Source: Streptomyces sp. CoH27 (lineage in GTDB: Bacteria; Actinomycetota; Actinomycetes; Streptomycetales; Streptomycetaceae). From it: a stretch of DNA of 64,000 bases. Positions 15,892 to 23,988 of this stretch are shown one piece after another. Where the stretch lies: assembly GCF_020181035.1 (NCBI RefSeq), contig NZ_JAIQYY010000007.1, forward strand, positions 236,589 to 300,588, in the 5' to 3' direction. How positions within the stretch are numbered: the stretch's first letter is position 1; each line of letters opens with the position of its first letter. The position numbers were made by a program, and so were the translations under genes. The notes below the pieces were generated by a model. That model was not told the DNA's origin. It worked only from the letters and a program-made list of their open reading frames with translations, and did no database searches.

Positions 15892-15999
15892 TGAGTCGAG
15901 GCCTCCCCGTCGGAATAAGTGCTCGGTAAACCTCGTATGCACAGGCAACTATTCCGTTGCTTCGAGCCCCTAACGAATCCTTGACCGACTCATGGGTTT

Positions 16000-16014
16000 C
16001 TGACCCTGGGTCAG
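16000..16014. promoter_or_regulatory. Dyad CTGACCCTGGGTCAG in the MFS/thiolase intergenic region
   Basis: Perfect 7+1+7 inverted repeat between divergent MFS (start 15891) and the thiolase remnant (16055). A TetR-size operator for either side. Confidence 0.4.
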
Positions 16015-16028
16015 GCCTGGTGAGTTTG

Positions 16029-16042
16029 TGGAACGCGTTCTC
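16029..16042. promoter_or_regulatory. KstR-like site upstream of the thiolase remnant
   Basis: TGGAACGCGTTCTC fits the actinobacterial KstR consensus TNNAACNNGTTNNA in all conserved positions except the last. An almost identical site lies at 21890-21903. Confidence 0.45.
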
Positions 16043-16054
16043 ATCTGCCGCGCC

Positions 16055-16295
16055 ATGAAGGCCTACGTCGCCGGGGCCGGGATGCCGCGCGTATGGTGCA
16101 TCGGCCGCTGACCGAGCTCCAGTGCTCGCCGGCCTCGGGCGGCGCGGCGGCCGCGGTCGTGGTGTCGCGGCGGTTCGCCGACGAGCGCGGGCTGTCCGGG
16201 CGGGGGAGCGGCAGGTGCCCGGGGCGCGAGTGGGGCTCGCGCACGACATCGGGCTGTCCGGGGCGGCGGTGGTGACGCTGCCGCGGGGGCTGTAG
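16055..16295 (+). pseudogene. Decayed thiolase / lipid-transfer-protein gene
   Basis: Three recognisable pieces of an SCP-x type thiolase occur in order but in different frames. The N-terminal MKAYVAGAGMPRV begins at ATG 16055; the central PLTELQCSPASGGAAAAVVV and SRRFADERGL begin near 16100; the C-terminal RQVPGARVGLAHDIGLSG then AAVVTLPRGL ends at TAG 16295. About 80% of the ~390-residue family is missing. Intact relatives catalyse thiolytic cleavage in fatty-acid or steroid side-chain breakdown. The KstR-like site just upstream fits that origin. Confidence 0.7.
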
Positions 16296-16337
16296 GGGAG
16301 GGGGCCGAGGGGGTGTGGGGCGGCGGCTGTGCGCGCC

Positions 16338-16979
16338 TCACAGCCACCCCTGCTGCCGGGCCTCGCGTACGGCCTCGGCCCGGTTCCGGGTGCCGGTCTT
16401 GCCGATGGCGGAGGACAGGTAGTTCCGGACCGTGGACTCGGACAGATGCAGCCGGCCGGCGATGTCGGCGACGGTCGCCCCGTCCACCGACGCCTTCAGC
16501 ACGTCGCACTCACGGGCCGTCAGTGGATTCGGCCCGGCGCTGAGCGCGGTGGCGGCGAGCGCGGGGTCGACCACGGTCTCACCGGTGAGCACGCGCCGGA
16601 CGGCCTCGGCCAGTTCCTCCACGGGCCCGTCCTTGACGAGGAATCCGGCCGCCCCGGCCTCCATGGCCCGGCGCAGATAGCCGGGCCGGCCGAAGGTGGT
16701 GAGGATGAGCACCCGGCAGTCGGGCGCCTGCTCGCGCAGCTCGGCCGCCGCGTCCAGCCCGCTGGCGCCCGGCAGTTCGATGTCCAGCAGGGCCACGTCC
16801 GGCCGGTGCAGCAGCGCCGCCTCGACGATCGCGTCACCCCGGGAGACCTGGGCGACGACCTCGATGTCGTCCTCCATGCCGAGCAGCAGCGCGAGGGCCC
16901 CTCGCATCATCCCCTGGTCCTCGGCGAGCAGGACCCGGATGCACGTGGCGGGCCTGCCGTCCCGGGGCATCTCGTTCAT
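16338..16979 (-). CDS. NarL/FixJ-family response regulator
   Basis: A 213-residue two-component regulator. The receiver domain (residues ~14-130) has LLAEDQ acidic pocket, phospho-acceptor Asp66 in ALLDIELPG, Thr in ILTTFG and Lys in FLVKDG. The C-terminal LuxR-type HTH is LTARECDVLKASVDGATVAD and LHLSESTVRNYLSSAIGKTG. Its likely partner kinase and ABC transporter are encoded further right on the same strand, but a plus-strand arabinofuranosidase gene now lies between kinase and regulator. It probably controls the linked ABC transporter, as DesK/DesR-like sets do. Confidence 0.9.
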   Translation of the reverse strand: MNEMPRDGRPATCIRVLLAEDQGMMRGALALLLGMEDDIEVVAQVSRGDAIVEAALLHRPDVALLDIELPGASGLDAAAELREQAPDCRVLILTTFGRPGYLRRAMEAGAAGFLVKDGPVEELAEAVRRVLTGETVVDPALAATALSAGPNPLTARECDVLKASVDGATVADIAGRLHLSESTVRNYLSSAIGKTGTRNRAEAVREARQQGWL

Positions 16980-17049
16980 GGGCTCAGGGTACGGCCGCCC
17001 ACCCGCCGCGTGCGGGGCGGTGCGGGAGCGGTCTGTGCGGCGGCTGTTC

Positions 17050-17067
17050 GCCGATTAAAGAATCGGC
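17050..17067. promoter_or_regulatory. Dyad GCCGATT-AAAG-AATCGGC
   Basis: A perfect 7-bp inverted repeat with 4-nt centre, located between the response regulator start (16979) and the divergent arabinofuranosidase gene (17235). Could be an operator or an old terminator of the kinase transcript. Confidence 0.35.
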
Positions 17068-17234
17068 ATTGTCCCGTGCGGCGGGGGTTGACGGCCTCGG
17101 ATGGCACCCAAACAATCGCCTCTGCTTTTCCAGGAATCACTGCCAAATTCCGCAGTCGAATGGGTTCGGTATTTCGGTCGAACGTTGTCCGAGATTCCGA
17201 ACGTGAGCTGCCCTACGACGAACCGAGGTGCACC

Positions 17235-18797
17235 TTGCCCCCCAGAACCCCCCGCCCCCGGCGCCTGAGAAGCGCCGTGCTGTCCGTGTTCGCCGTCTGC
17301 GCCACCCTCGTCGCGCTGCTGCTCGGCACCGGTGCGCCCCAGGCGGCCGCCGCGGGTTCGCTGCCCTGTGACGTCTACGCCGCCGCCGGCACCCCCTGCG
17401 TCGCCGCGCACAGCATGGTCCGGGCGCTGTACTCCTCGTACAACGGCTCGCTGTACCAGGTGAAGCGGGCCTCGGACAGCGCCACCAAGGACATCGGTCT
17501 GCTGGCCGCCGGCGGATACGCCGACGCGGCCGCCCAGGACTCCTTCTGCTCCGGCACGACTTGCATCATCACCAAGATCTACGACCAGTCCTCGCGCCAC
17601 AACGACCTCACCGTCGAGGGCGCCGGCGGGGCCGGGGCGGCCGATGTGGGGGCGCCCGCGGACGCCCTGCCGGTGACCGTCGGCGGGCACCAGGTCTACG
17701 GCCTGGAGATATCCGCCGGGATGGGCTACCGCAACGACTCCACCTCGGGTGTCGCCACCAACGGCGCCGCCGAGGGGATGTACATGGTGACCTCCGGCAC
17801 GCACGTCAACGGCGCTTGCTGCTTCGACTACGGCAACGCCGAGACCAACAACAAGGACACCGGCAACGGGCACATGGACGCCATCAACTTCGGCACCGAG
17901 TGCTGGTTCGCCCCCTGCTACGGCTCCGGCCCCTGGGTGCAGGCCGACCTGGAGAACGGGCTGTTCCAGTCCGACGCCGGCTACAGCAAGAACTCCTCCA
18001 ACACCGGCACGGGCGCACTTCCGTTCGTGACCGCGCTGCTCAAGAACAACGGGCAGAATCATTTCGCACTCAAATGGGGAAATGCCCAATCCGGCGGGCT
18101 CACGACCACCTATTCCGGCGGTGAGCCGACCACGAGCGGATACTCTCCGATGCACCAGGAGGGTGCCATCGTCCTCGGCACCGGCGGTGACAACAGCAAC
18201 GGCTCCATCGGGTCCTTCTTCGAGGGCGTGATGACCTCCGGCATCCCGACGGACGCCGCCGACGACTCCGTCCAGTCGAACATCGTCTCCGTCGGCTACG
18301 GCGGCGCGACCGGCAGCACCGGCACGCTGAACGCCGGCTCGGAGATCTCCCTGCGCGCGACCACGTCCTGCTGCACCAGCGACTACGTCCGGCACCAGAA
18401 CAACGCCGGTGTCCTCTCCTCCATCACCTCCAGCAGCTCCAGCCTGGACAAGAACGACGCCACCTGGATCGTCCGCAAGGGCCTCGCCGACGCTTCCTGC
18501 GTCTCCTTCGAGTCGCGCAACTACCCCGGCGACTACCTGCGCCACTACAACTTCACGATCTACCGGCAGCCCATGGACGGCACAGCCCAGTTCCGGGCGG
18601 ACGCCACCTTCTGCCCGACGACCGGCAAGAGCGGTACCGGCACCTCGTTCGCGTCGTACAACTACCCGACGAAATACCTGCGCCACTACGACTACAACCT
18701 CTATGTGGCGAGCGACGGCGGGTCCAACGCCTGGGACAGCAGCACGTCCTGGACCGACGACGTCAGCTGGGCGGTCAGCTCGCCCTGGGCGCCGTAA
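17235..18797 (+). CDS. abfB: Secreted alpha-L-arabinofuranosidase (GH54) with CBM42
   Basis: A 520-residue enzyme that removes terminal L-arabinofuranose from arabinan and arabinoxylan outside the cell. TTG start with GAGGTG 6 nt upstream. Residues 1-40 form a signal peptide (RRLRSAVLSVFAVCATLVAL) ending AAAAG. The GH54 catalytic domain starts LPCDVYAAAGTPCVAAHSMV; the nucleophile Glu is in MDAINFGTECWF and the general acid Asp in the SGIPTDAADDSVQSN region. CBM42 follows from about residue 375 with paired DYVRH / DYLRHYNF / KYLRHYDY repeats. The 3' end overlaps the convergent kinase gene by 23 bp. Direct repeats CGAACGT at 17179 and 17198 lie in its promoter region. It appears to have been inserted into the kinase-regulator operon. 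Confidence 0.9.
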   Translation: MPPRTPRPRRLRSAVLSVFAVCATLVALLLGTGAPQAAAAGSLPCDVYAAAGTPCVAAHSMVRALYSSYNGSLYQVKRASDSATKDIGLLAAGGYADAAAQDSFCSGTTCIITKIYDQSSRHNDLTVEGAGGAGAADVGAPADALPVTVGGHQVYGLEISAGMGYRNDSTSGVATNGAAEGMYMVTSGTHVNGACCFDYGNAETNNKDTGNGHMDAINFGTECWFAPCYGSGPWVQADLENGLFQSDAGYSKNSSNTGTGALPFVTALLKNNGQNHFALKWGNAQSGGLTTTYSGGEPTTSGYSPMHQEGAIVLGTGGDNSNGSIGSFFEGVMTSGIPTDAADDSVQSNIVSVGYGGATGSTGTLNAGSEISLRATTSCCTSDYVRHQNNAGVLSSITSSSSSLDKNDATWIVRKGLADASCVSFESRNYPGDYLRHYNFTIYRQPMDGTAQFRADATFCPTTGKSGTGTSFASYNYPTKYLRHYDYNLYVASDGGSNAWDSSTSWTDDVSWAVSSPWAP

Positions 18798-20049
18798 TCG
18801 CGAAATCCGTCAATTCCGCTGACTCCACCGGGAGTTCGGCGGTGACCGAGAAACCGCCGCGTGGCGACGGGCCGGCCGTCAGCGAGCCGCCCGCCGCCGC
18901 GAGGCGCTCGGTCAGCCCCTTCAGCCCCGTGCCGCCGATGCCCTCCCGGGGCCGGCTGACCGGCTCACCGGTGCCGTTGTCGGTGACGGTGAGCCGGGCC
19001 TGTTCGGTACCGCTCTCGACGGTGATCTCGCAGCGGCTCGCGCCGCTGTGCCGGACCACGTTGGTGACCGCCTCGCGCACCACCCAGCCGAGCAGCGCCT
19101 CGGTCTGCGGGGCCAGCGGCGTGCCGGACTGCCGGATCACCGGCTCCACGCTCGCCGCGGACAGCGCCGAGCGGGCCCGGGTCAGCTCGGTGGCGAGGCT
19201 CCCCTCGCGGTAGCCGGTCACCGCCTCGCGGATCTCGGTGAGCGCCTGCCGGCCCACCGACTCGATGTCCGCGATCTGCCCCAGCGCCGCGTCCATGTTC
19301 CGCGGGGCAAGCCGCCGGGCCGCCTCCGACTTCACCACGATCACCGACAGCGTGTGCCCGAGCAGATCGTGCAGATCCCGCGAGAACCGCAGCCGCTCCT
19401 TCTCCACCGCCCGCCGGGCCAGTTCCTCGCGCGCGGCCCGCAGCTCCCGCACCACCTCGGACAGACCGAGGATCGCGGCGGTGACCATGCTGGACAGGAA
19501 GGTGGCGTAGCCGATGTTCGCCGCATCGTTCCAGCCACCGCGCAGGCCGGAGATCGCGGCCGCGTACGCGGCGAGCAGCAGGCCCGTACGGCCCAGCCAC
19601 GGGCCGCGCAGGGTGGCGCCCGTGGCCAGGCCCAGCAGCGGGAAGAACATCAGCCAGTTGCCCCCGTACCCGGCGGCCAGGCCCGTGGTCAGCAGGCCCA
19701 TCACCAGCAGCGCCACCCGGGTGCGGACGGCCTCACGCTTGTCCCGGTCGAAGGAGCGGAACGTGATGTAGATGTACAGGGAGTTGAAGACGAACAGGCC
19801 CAGGCTGCCGATCAGGGGGTTCGGGGTCTTGTCCTGGAGCAGGTTGGAGAAGGACCCCATCCCCATCAGCAGCCAGGGCAGCAGCGCGAAGCCGGTCGGC
19901 GGCGGGCCCGGGTGGTCGACGTCCGGGGTCCCGCCCTTCTCCCGGGCGGCCTGCTGCGCGGCCTTGAACCGCTCGTGCTCCGCCTTCCACTCGATCCGCG
20001 CCGTCTGCCAGGCCCGTGCCTGGCACTGCGCTCTGTTCCACACCGTCAT
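18775..20049 (-). CDS. Sensor histidine kinase (HisKA_3, NarL-system type)
   Basis: A 424-residue membrane kinase; ATG at the complement of 20047-20049, GGGGGA upstream. The N-terminus is a cytosolic helical segment rich in Lys/Glu (EWKAEHERFKAAQQAAREKG), followed by about six membrane segments (for example RVALLVMGLLTTGLAAGYG). HisKA_3 phospho-acceptor His227 is in DLHDLLGHTLSV; the ATPase part has NVVRHSGAS (N box) and DNGTGEP, GIGGTGLKGLTERL (G boxes). The last ~17 residues after TAELP do not look like a normal kinase end and overlap the arabinofuranosidase stop, as if the original 3' end was replaced. Confidence 0.9.
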   Translation of the reverse strand: MTVWNRAQCQARAWQTARIEWKAEHERFKAAQQAAREKGGTPDVDHPGPPPTGFALLPWLLMGMGSFSNLLQDKTPNPLIGSLGLFVFNSLYIYITFRSFDRDKREAVRTRVALLVMGLLTTGLAAGYGGNWLMFFPLLGLATGATLRGPWLGRTGLLLAAYAAAISGLRGGWNDAANIGYATFLSSMVTAAILGLSEVVRELRAAREELARRAVEKERLRFSRDLHDLLGHTLSVIVVKSEAARRLAPRNMDAALGQIADIESVGRQALTEIREAVTGYREGSLATELTRARSALSAASVEPVIRQSGTPLAPQTEALLGWVVREAVTNVVRHSGASRCEITVESGTEQARLTVTDNGTGEPVSRPREGIGGTGLKGLTERLAAAGGSLTAGPSPRGGFSVTAELPVESAELTDFAITAPRAS

Positions 20050-20066
20050 GCCCGTATGTCCCCCGA

Positions 20067-20783
20067 TCAGATGGTCCCCGCCCTGCGGCGGTACGACAGC
20101 ACAGCGTACGAACCGAACAGTCCCAGCCAAACCGTCAGCACGATGATGGCACCGGCGCCGGGCGCGTGCCCGTCCGAGACGGCGGTGCCCAGCTCGGCGA
20201 ACCGGCGGGTCGGGGTGTACGCCGACAGGTCGCGCAGCCAGCCCGGGAACAGGCTGACCGGGAACCACAGGCCGCCGACCACCGAGAGCCCCAGGCTGAG
20301 GAGCATGTTGGCGACACCGGTCGCGGGCCCCGTCAGCCGGTAGCCGTTGCCGAGGCCGAGCAGCGTGAACGGCAGGGAGCCGAGCCACAGCAGCAGCACG
20401 AGCGCGGCCCACTGCCAGGCCGCCAGCCGCACCCCGTTGACCAGACCGCCCGCCGCGAGCACGGCGACGATCGCGGGCAGCACCGTCACCGCGCCGGTCA
20501 GCGTCCGTCCCTGCACCACCTCGCGCGGGGTCATCGGGGCCACGCGCAGCTGCCGCAGCCAGCCGACGGCGCGGTCCTCGGCCACCGCTCCGCCGGTGTT
20601 CAGCGCGCAGCCCACGGCGCCGTAGGCCGCCATGCCGACCATCCCCGCGGTGCGCCAGCCGGTGTCGGCTCCGCCGAGGTTCGTGAACAGCAGGTACATC
20701 ATCACCGGCATGGCGATTCCGCCGATGACGAAGCCCGTGTCGCGCAGGGTCCGGCGGATTTCGAGGCGTACGTAGGCGAGCAT
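20067..20783 (-). CDS. ABC-2 type transporter permease
   Basis: A 238-residue integral membrane protein with about six hydrophobic segments (FVIGGIAMPVMMYLLF, VTVLPAIVAVLAAGGLV, ALVLLLWLGSLPFTLLGLG, LLSLGLSVVGGLWFPV, IIVLTVWLGLFGSYAVL). The conserved run VGWLRQLRVAPMTPREVVQG is typical of ABC-2 exporters. Its ATG overlaps the ATPase stop by one base, and the kinase follows 17 bp later, so ATPase, permease and kinase form one operon. Likely exports a hydrophobic compound or drug. Confidence 0.85.
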   Translation of the reverse strand: MLAYVRLEIRRTLRDTGFVIGGIAMPVMMYLLFTNLGGADTGWRTAGMVGMAAYGAVGCALNTGGAVAEDRAVGWLRQLRVAPMTPREVVQGRTLTGAVTVLPAIVAVLAAGGLVNGVRLAAWQWAALVLLLWLGSLPFTLLGLGNGYRLTGPATGVANMLLSLGLSVVGGLWFPVSLFPGWLRDLSAYTPTRRFAELGTAVSDGHAPGAGAIIVLTVWLGLFGSYAVLSYRRRAGTI

Positions 20784-21742
20784 CAGCGAAGCTCCACGTC
20801 GTGGGATGCGATGAGGGTCCGGGGGCCGGCCGCCGTCAGCGCCAGGAACGCGTCGTCCAGCGAAGCCGGAGTCACCTCCAGCCCCCTGATCGCCCCCAGC
20901 TCCGCCAGCGCGATCACCGTCGCGTCCGAGTCGTTCGTGCGCAGGAGGGCCCTGCCGTCCTGTACGTCCACCGAGCGGACCCCGGGCAGCAGGGCGAGGG
21001 AATCCGGATCCCGTCCCGCCAGGTCCACGCCGACCAGGCTGCCGCCCGCCGCGCGGCGCAGGTCCTCGCCCGTGCCGTCGGCGACGATCCGGCCCCGGTC
21101 GAGGATCACGATGCGGTCGGCGTGGGCGTCGGCCTCCTCCAGATAGTGCGTGGAGAACAGGACGGTGTGGCCGCGTCGGGTGTAGGCGCGCATGGAGTCC
21201 CAGAAGACGTGCCGGGCCTCCACGTCCAGCGCCGCCGTCGGCTCGTCCAGCACCAGCAGCGCCGGATCCCCGGCCAGCGCGAGCGCGAACCGCACCCGCT
21301 GGACCTGCCCGCCGGACAGCCGGTCCATCCGGCGCCCGGCCAGGCCCGCGATCCCGGCCAGCTCCAGCGCCCGCGCCACCGGCATCGGCGCCGGGTACCG
21401 GGAGGCGACGAAGGTCACCAGCTCGCCCACCGTGACCCGGGGCACCGGCCGCGCGTCCTGGAGCATCGCGCCCACCCGTCCCGCCCGCACCGACCGCTCC
21501 GGCGGCGCCCCGAACAGCTCCACGGCGCCCGCGTCGGGCTCGTACAGCCCGAGCAGCAGCCCGATCGTGGTGGACTTTCCGGCGCCGTTGCGGCCGAGCA
21601 GGGCCACGGTCTCGCCGGGCGCGATGTCCAGGTCCACCCCGTCCACCGCGCGCACCGCGCCGTACGTCCTGACCGCCCCCGTGAAGGAGACGGCGCTTCC
21701 CCGTTGTCCCCGTTGTCCCCGTTGTTGTCCCCGTTGTGTCAT
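20783..21742 (-). CDS. ABC transporter ATP-binding protein (drug/ABC-2 class)
   Basis: A 319-residue ATPase. Walker A LLGRNGAGKST, Q-loop region VGAMLQDARP, signature LSGGQVQRVRFALAL, Walker B LLVLDEPTAALD and the H-loop in LFSTHYLEEADAHADR are all present. A DrrA-like C-terminal domain follows. The N-terminus is an odd Gln/Arg/Gly run (TQRGQQRGQRGQRG) encoded by a 9-bp tandem repeat (~21698-21740). A -10-like TAGCGT 7 nt before the ATG suggests a leaderless transcript. First gene of the ABC-kinase operon. Confidence 0.9.
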   Translation of the reverse strand: MTQRGQQRGQRGQRGSAVSFTGAVRTYGAVRAVDGVDLDIAPGETVALLGRNGAGKSTTIGLLLGLYEPDAGAVELFGAPPERSVRAGRVGAMLQDARPVPRVTVGELVTFVASRYPAPMPVARALELAGIAGLAGRRMDRLSGGQVQRVRFALALAGDPALLVLDEPTAALDVEARHVFWDSMRAYTRRGHTVLFSTHYLEEADAHADRIVILDRGRIVADGTGEDLRRAAGGSLVGVDLAGRDPDSLALLPGVRSVDVQDGRALLRTNDSDATVIALAELGAIRGLEVTPASLDDAFLALTAAGPRTLIASHDVELR

Positions 21743-21847
21743 GCCTACGACGCTACGAGCCCGGCCCCGCCTCCGGCAGATGCGCATGTACGGACTCGGG
21801 CAGTACAAATGTCACTGCCGAGCAAAGCTGACACTGCGTCAGGAGCC

Positions 21848-21876
21848 TTCACAAGTCAGGAGCGCTCGGCTATACA
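21848..21876 (+). promoter_or_regulatory. Vegetative-type promoter of the MaoC-ADH-SDR operon
   Basis: -35 TTCACA (21848-21853), 17-bp spacer, -10 TATACA (21871-21876). Transcription would start near 21883, just before the KstR-like operator. Confidence 0.65.
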
Positions 21877-21889
21877 GGGGGCGCCGGAC

Positions 21890-21903
21890 TGGAACGCGTT
21901 CTA
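21890..21903. promoter_or_regulatory. KstR-like operator
   Basis: TGGAACGCGTTCTA fits the consensus TNNAACNNGTTNNA at every fixed position. It lies immediately downstream of the -10 box, an ideal place for repression of the hydratase operon. KstR is the TetR repressor of steroid catabolism in actinobacteria. Confidence 0.6.
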
Positions 21904-21920
21904 GATCCCGCCCGTGGACG

Positions 21921-21960
21921 ACCTCGGTGCGGCCGACGGTGCGGACGTCCGCACCGAGGT
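21921..21960 (+). other. Leader hairpin with nested 20-bp palindrome
   Basis: ACCTCGGTGCGG (21921-21932) pairs perfectly with CCGCACCGAGGT (21949-21960). An alternative perfect palindrome CGGTGCGGACGTCCGCACCG occupies 21937-21956. The two structures exclude each other; both lie in the 5' leader, 23 nt before the start codon. Confidence 0.55.
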
Positions 21961-21982
21961 CTTGAGACCCGTCAGGAGCCGT

Positions 21983-22843
21983 ATGCCCATCGACGCAAGC
22001 CGAGCCCTCGCGGCCGAACCCCGGACCGGCGAGATCTCCTGGACCACCAAGGACGTGCAGCTCTACCACCTGGGCATCGGCGCCGGCGTCCCCGCCACCG
22101 ATCCCGACGAGCTGCGCTACACCCTGGAGTCCCGGCTGCACGTCCTGCCCAGCTTCGCCACGGTCGCGGGCGCCGGCTCGCCCGGCGTGATCAGCGGACT
22201 GTCCATGCCGGGCGTGCAGGTCGATCTCGCCAGGGTCCTGCACGGCGGGCAGAGCCTGGAGATCCACCGGCCGATCCCCGCCCAGGGCACCGCCACCGCC
22301 ACCGGGCGCATCGCCGCCGTGTACGACAAGGGGACAGCGGCCGTCCTGGTCATGCGCACCGAGGTCGCCGACGCCGACGGCCCGCTGTGGACCAACGACG
22401 CCCAGATCTTCGTACGGGGGGAAGGGGGCTGGGGTGGCGACCGCGGCCCTTCCACTCGCCTCGAACCGCCCACCGGCGAGCCCGACCGGACCGTCGAACG
22501 GCACATCCGCGAGGACCAGGCCCTGCTCTACCGCCTCTCCGGCGACTGGAACCCGCTGCACGCCGACCCCGACTTCGCCAAGCGCGCCGGGTTCGACCGG
22601 CCCATCCTGCACGGGCTGTGCACCTACGGCATCACGCTCAAGGCCGTCGTGGACACGCTGCTCGGCGGGGACGTGAGCCGGGTGCGGTCGTACGCCACCC
22701 GGTTCGCCGGGGTCGTGTTCCCGGGGGAGACCCTGCGCATCCGCATGTGGCAGGGGGAGGGGAGTGCCGTCCGGGTGGCCGTGAGCGCTGTCGAGCGAGA
22801 GGACGCGCCCGTCCTCGCCGACACCGTCGTCCAGCACTCCTGA
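21983..22843 (+). CDS. MaoC-family enoyl-CoA hydratase / dehydratase (Hsd4B-like two-hotdog)
   Basis: A 286-residue protein with two hotdog folds. The ATG at 21983 follows AGGAG. The N-terminal half carries TTKDVQLYHLGIGAG and LPSFATVAGAG, typical of the substrate-side hotdog of peroxisomal-type multifunctional hydratase 2; the C-terminal half has the catalytic hydratase motif SGDWNPLHADPDFA and FDRPILHGLCTYGI. Such enzymes hydrate 2-enoyl-CoA intermediates in steroid side-chain or branched fatty-acid breakdown. First gene of a three-gene operon, behind a KstR-like operator and leader hairpin. Confidence 0.85.
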   Translation: MPIDASRALAAEPRTGEISWTTKDVQLYHLGIGAGVPATDPDELRYTLESRLHVLPSFATVAGAGSPGVISGLSMPGVQVDLARVLHGGQSLEIHRPIPAQGTATATGRIAAVYDKGTAAVLVMRTEVADADGPLWTNDAQIFVRGEGGWGGDRGPSTRLEPPTGEPDRTVERHIREDQALLYRLSGDWNPLHADPDFAKRAGFDRPILHGLCTYGITLKAVVDTLLGGDVSRVRSYATRFAGVVFPGETLRIRMWQGEGSAVRVAVSAVEREDAPVLADTVVQHS

Positions 22844-22890
22844 ACCAGGCCGTAGTGGAAAGAACCCGCAGTCGAGGGGAGAGCCGCACC

Positions 22891-23967
22891 ATGCGCGCAG
22901 CCGTACTGCACGAGATCGGCCAGGAAAAGCTCGATGTCCACGACGATGTCGAGGCCGTGGGCTTCGGGCCCGGCAAGGTCAGGGTCCGGGTGCGCGCCAC
23001 CGGGCTGTGCCACTCCGACCTGTCCGCGATGAGCGGGGTGCTGCCGCAGCCCGCGCCGTTCGTGCCCGGCCATGAGGGCGCGGGCGAGATCCTCGAAGTC
23101 GGGGACGGGGTACGGGGCTTGAAGCCGGGGGACCGGGTGGTGATCTGCTGGCTGCCCGCCTGCGGCGCCTGTCCGGCCTGCAAGCGCGGCCAGACCCAGC
23201 TGTGCCTGGCCGGGTTCATGAACGCCGGCACCCCCAACTTCAGGCGGACGGCCGGTGATGTCTTCGGCTTCGCGGGCACCGGCACCTTCGCCGAGGAGGT
23301 CGTGGTCGACGCCGGCTGTGCCGTGCCCATCCCCGAGGACGTGCCCTTCGACATCGCCGCCTTGATCGGCTGCGGGGTCACGACGGGACTCGGCGCCGCG
23401 CTCAACACCGCCGATGTGCAGGCCGGTTCGTCCGTGGCCGTCATCGGGTGCGGGGGCGTCGGCATCTCGGCGGTGCAAGGTGCGCGGCTGAAGGGCGCCG
23501 CCGAGATCGTCGCCGTGGACCCGGTCGCCTCCCGCCGCGACGCCGCCCTCAGGTTCGGTGCCACGAAGGCCGTCTCACCCGACGCGCTGGCCGACGCCAA
23601 GCAGCAGGTCACCGGTGGCGAGGGCTTCGACTACGTCTTCGAGGTCGTCGGGAAGTCCGCCACCGCCCGCACGGCCTACGAGAACACCCGGCGCGGCGGC
23701 ACCCTCGTCGTGGTCGGCGCCGGCGCCCTGGACGACTTCCTCCAGCTCAACATGTTCGAGCTGTTCTTCGACGAGAAACGCATCCTGCCGTCCATGTACG
23801 GCGGCGGGGACGTGCTGCGCTCCTACGAACGCGCGATCGCCCTGTGGCGGGCGGGCCGGATCGACCTCGCGGGCCTGATCACCCACCGGGTGCCGCTGGC
23901 GGAGATCAACGAGGCACTGGACCAGATGCGTACCGGGACCGCCCTGCGTACGTGCATCGAGATCTGA
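22891..23967 (+). CDS. Zn-dependent alcohol dehydrogenase (MDR, AdhX-type)
   Basis: A 358-residue medium-chain dehydrogenase, ATG at 22891. Catalytic zinc ligands lie in GLCHSDL and GHEGAGE; the structural zinc site is CGACPACKRGQTQLC. The NAD-binding loop is VIGCGGVGISA. The family oxidises alcohols or S-(hydroxymethyl) adducts in the cytosol. Lying 47 bp after the hydratase and 21 bp before the SDR, it is part of one operon and probably oxidises a hydroxylated intermediate of the same pathway (inference). Confidence 0.9.
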   Translation: MRAAVLHEIGQEKLDVHDDVEAVGFGPGKVRVRVRATGLCHSDLSAMSGVLPQPAPFVPGHEGAGEILEVGDGVRGLKPGDRVVICWLPACGACPACKRGQTQLCLAGFMNAGTPNFRRTAGDVFGFAGTGTFAEEVVVDAGCAVPIPEDVPFDIAALIGCGVTTGLGAALNTADVQAGSSVAVIGCGGVGISAVQGARLKGAAEIVAVDPVASRRDAALRFGATKAVSPDALADAKQQVTGGEGFDYVFEVVGKSATARTAYENTRRGGTLVVVGAGALDDFLQLNMFELFFDEKRILPSMYGGGDVLRSYERAIALWRAGRIDLAGLITHRVPLAEINEALDQMRTGTALRTCIEI

Positions 23968-23988
23968 GAGACCCGAGGACTTTCATCG

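Noticed and set aside
14023..15894. 623-aa plus-strand frame
   Set aside because: Reverse shadow of the MFS gene; Gln/Arg/Asp-rich with no domain.
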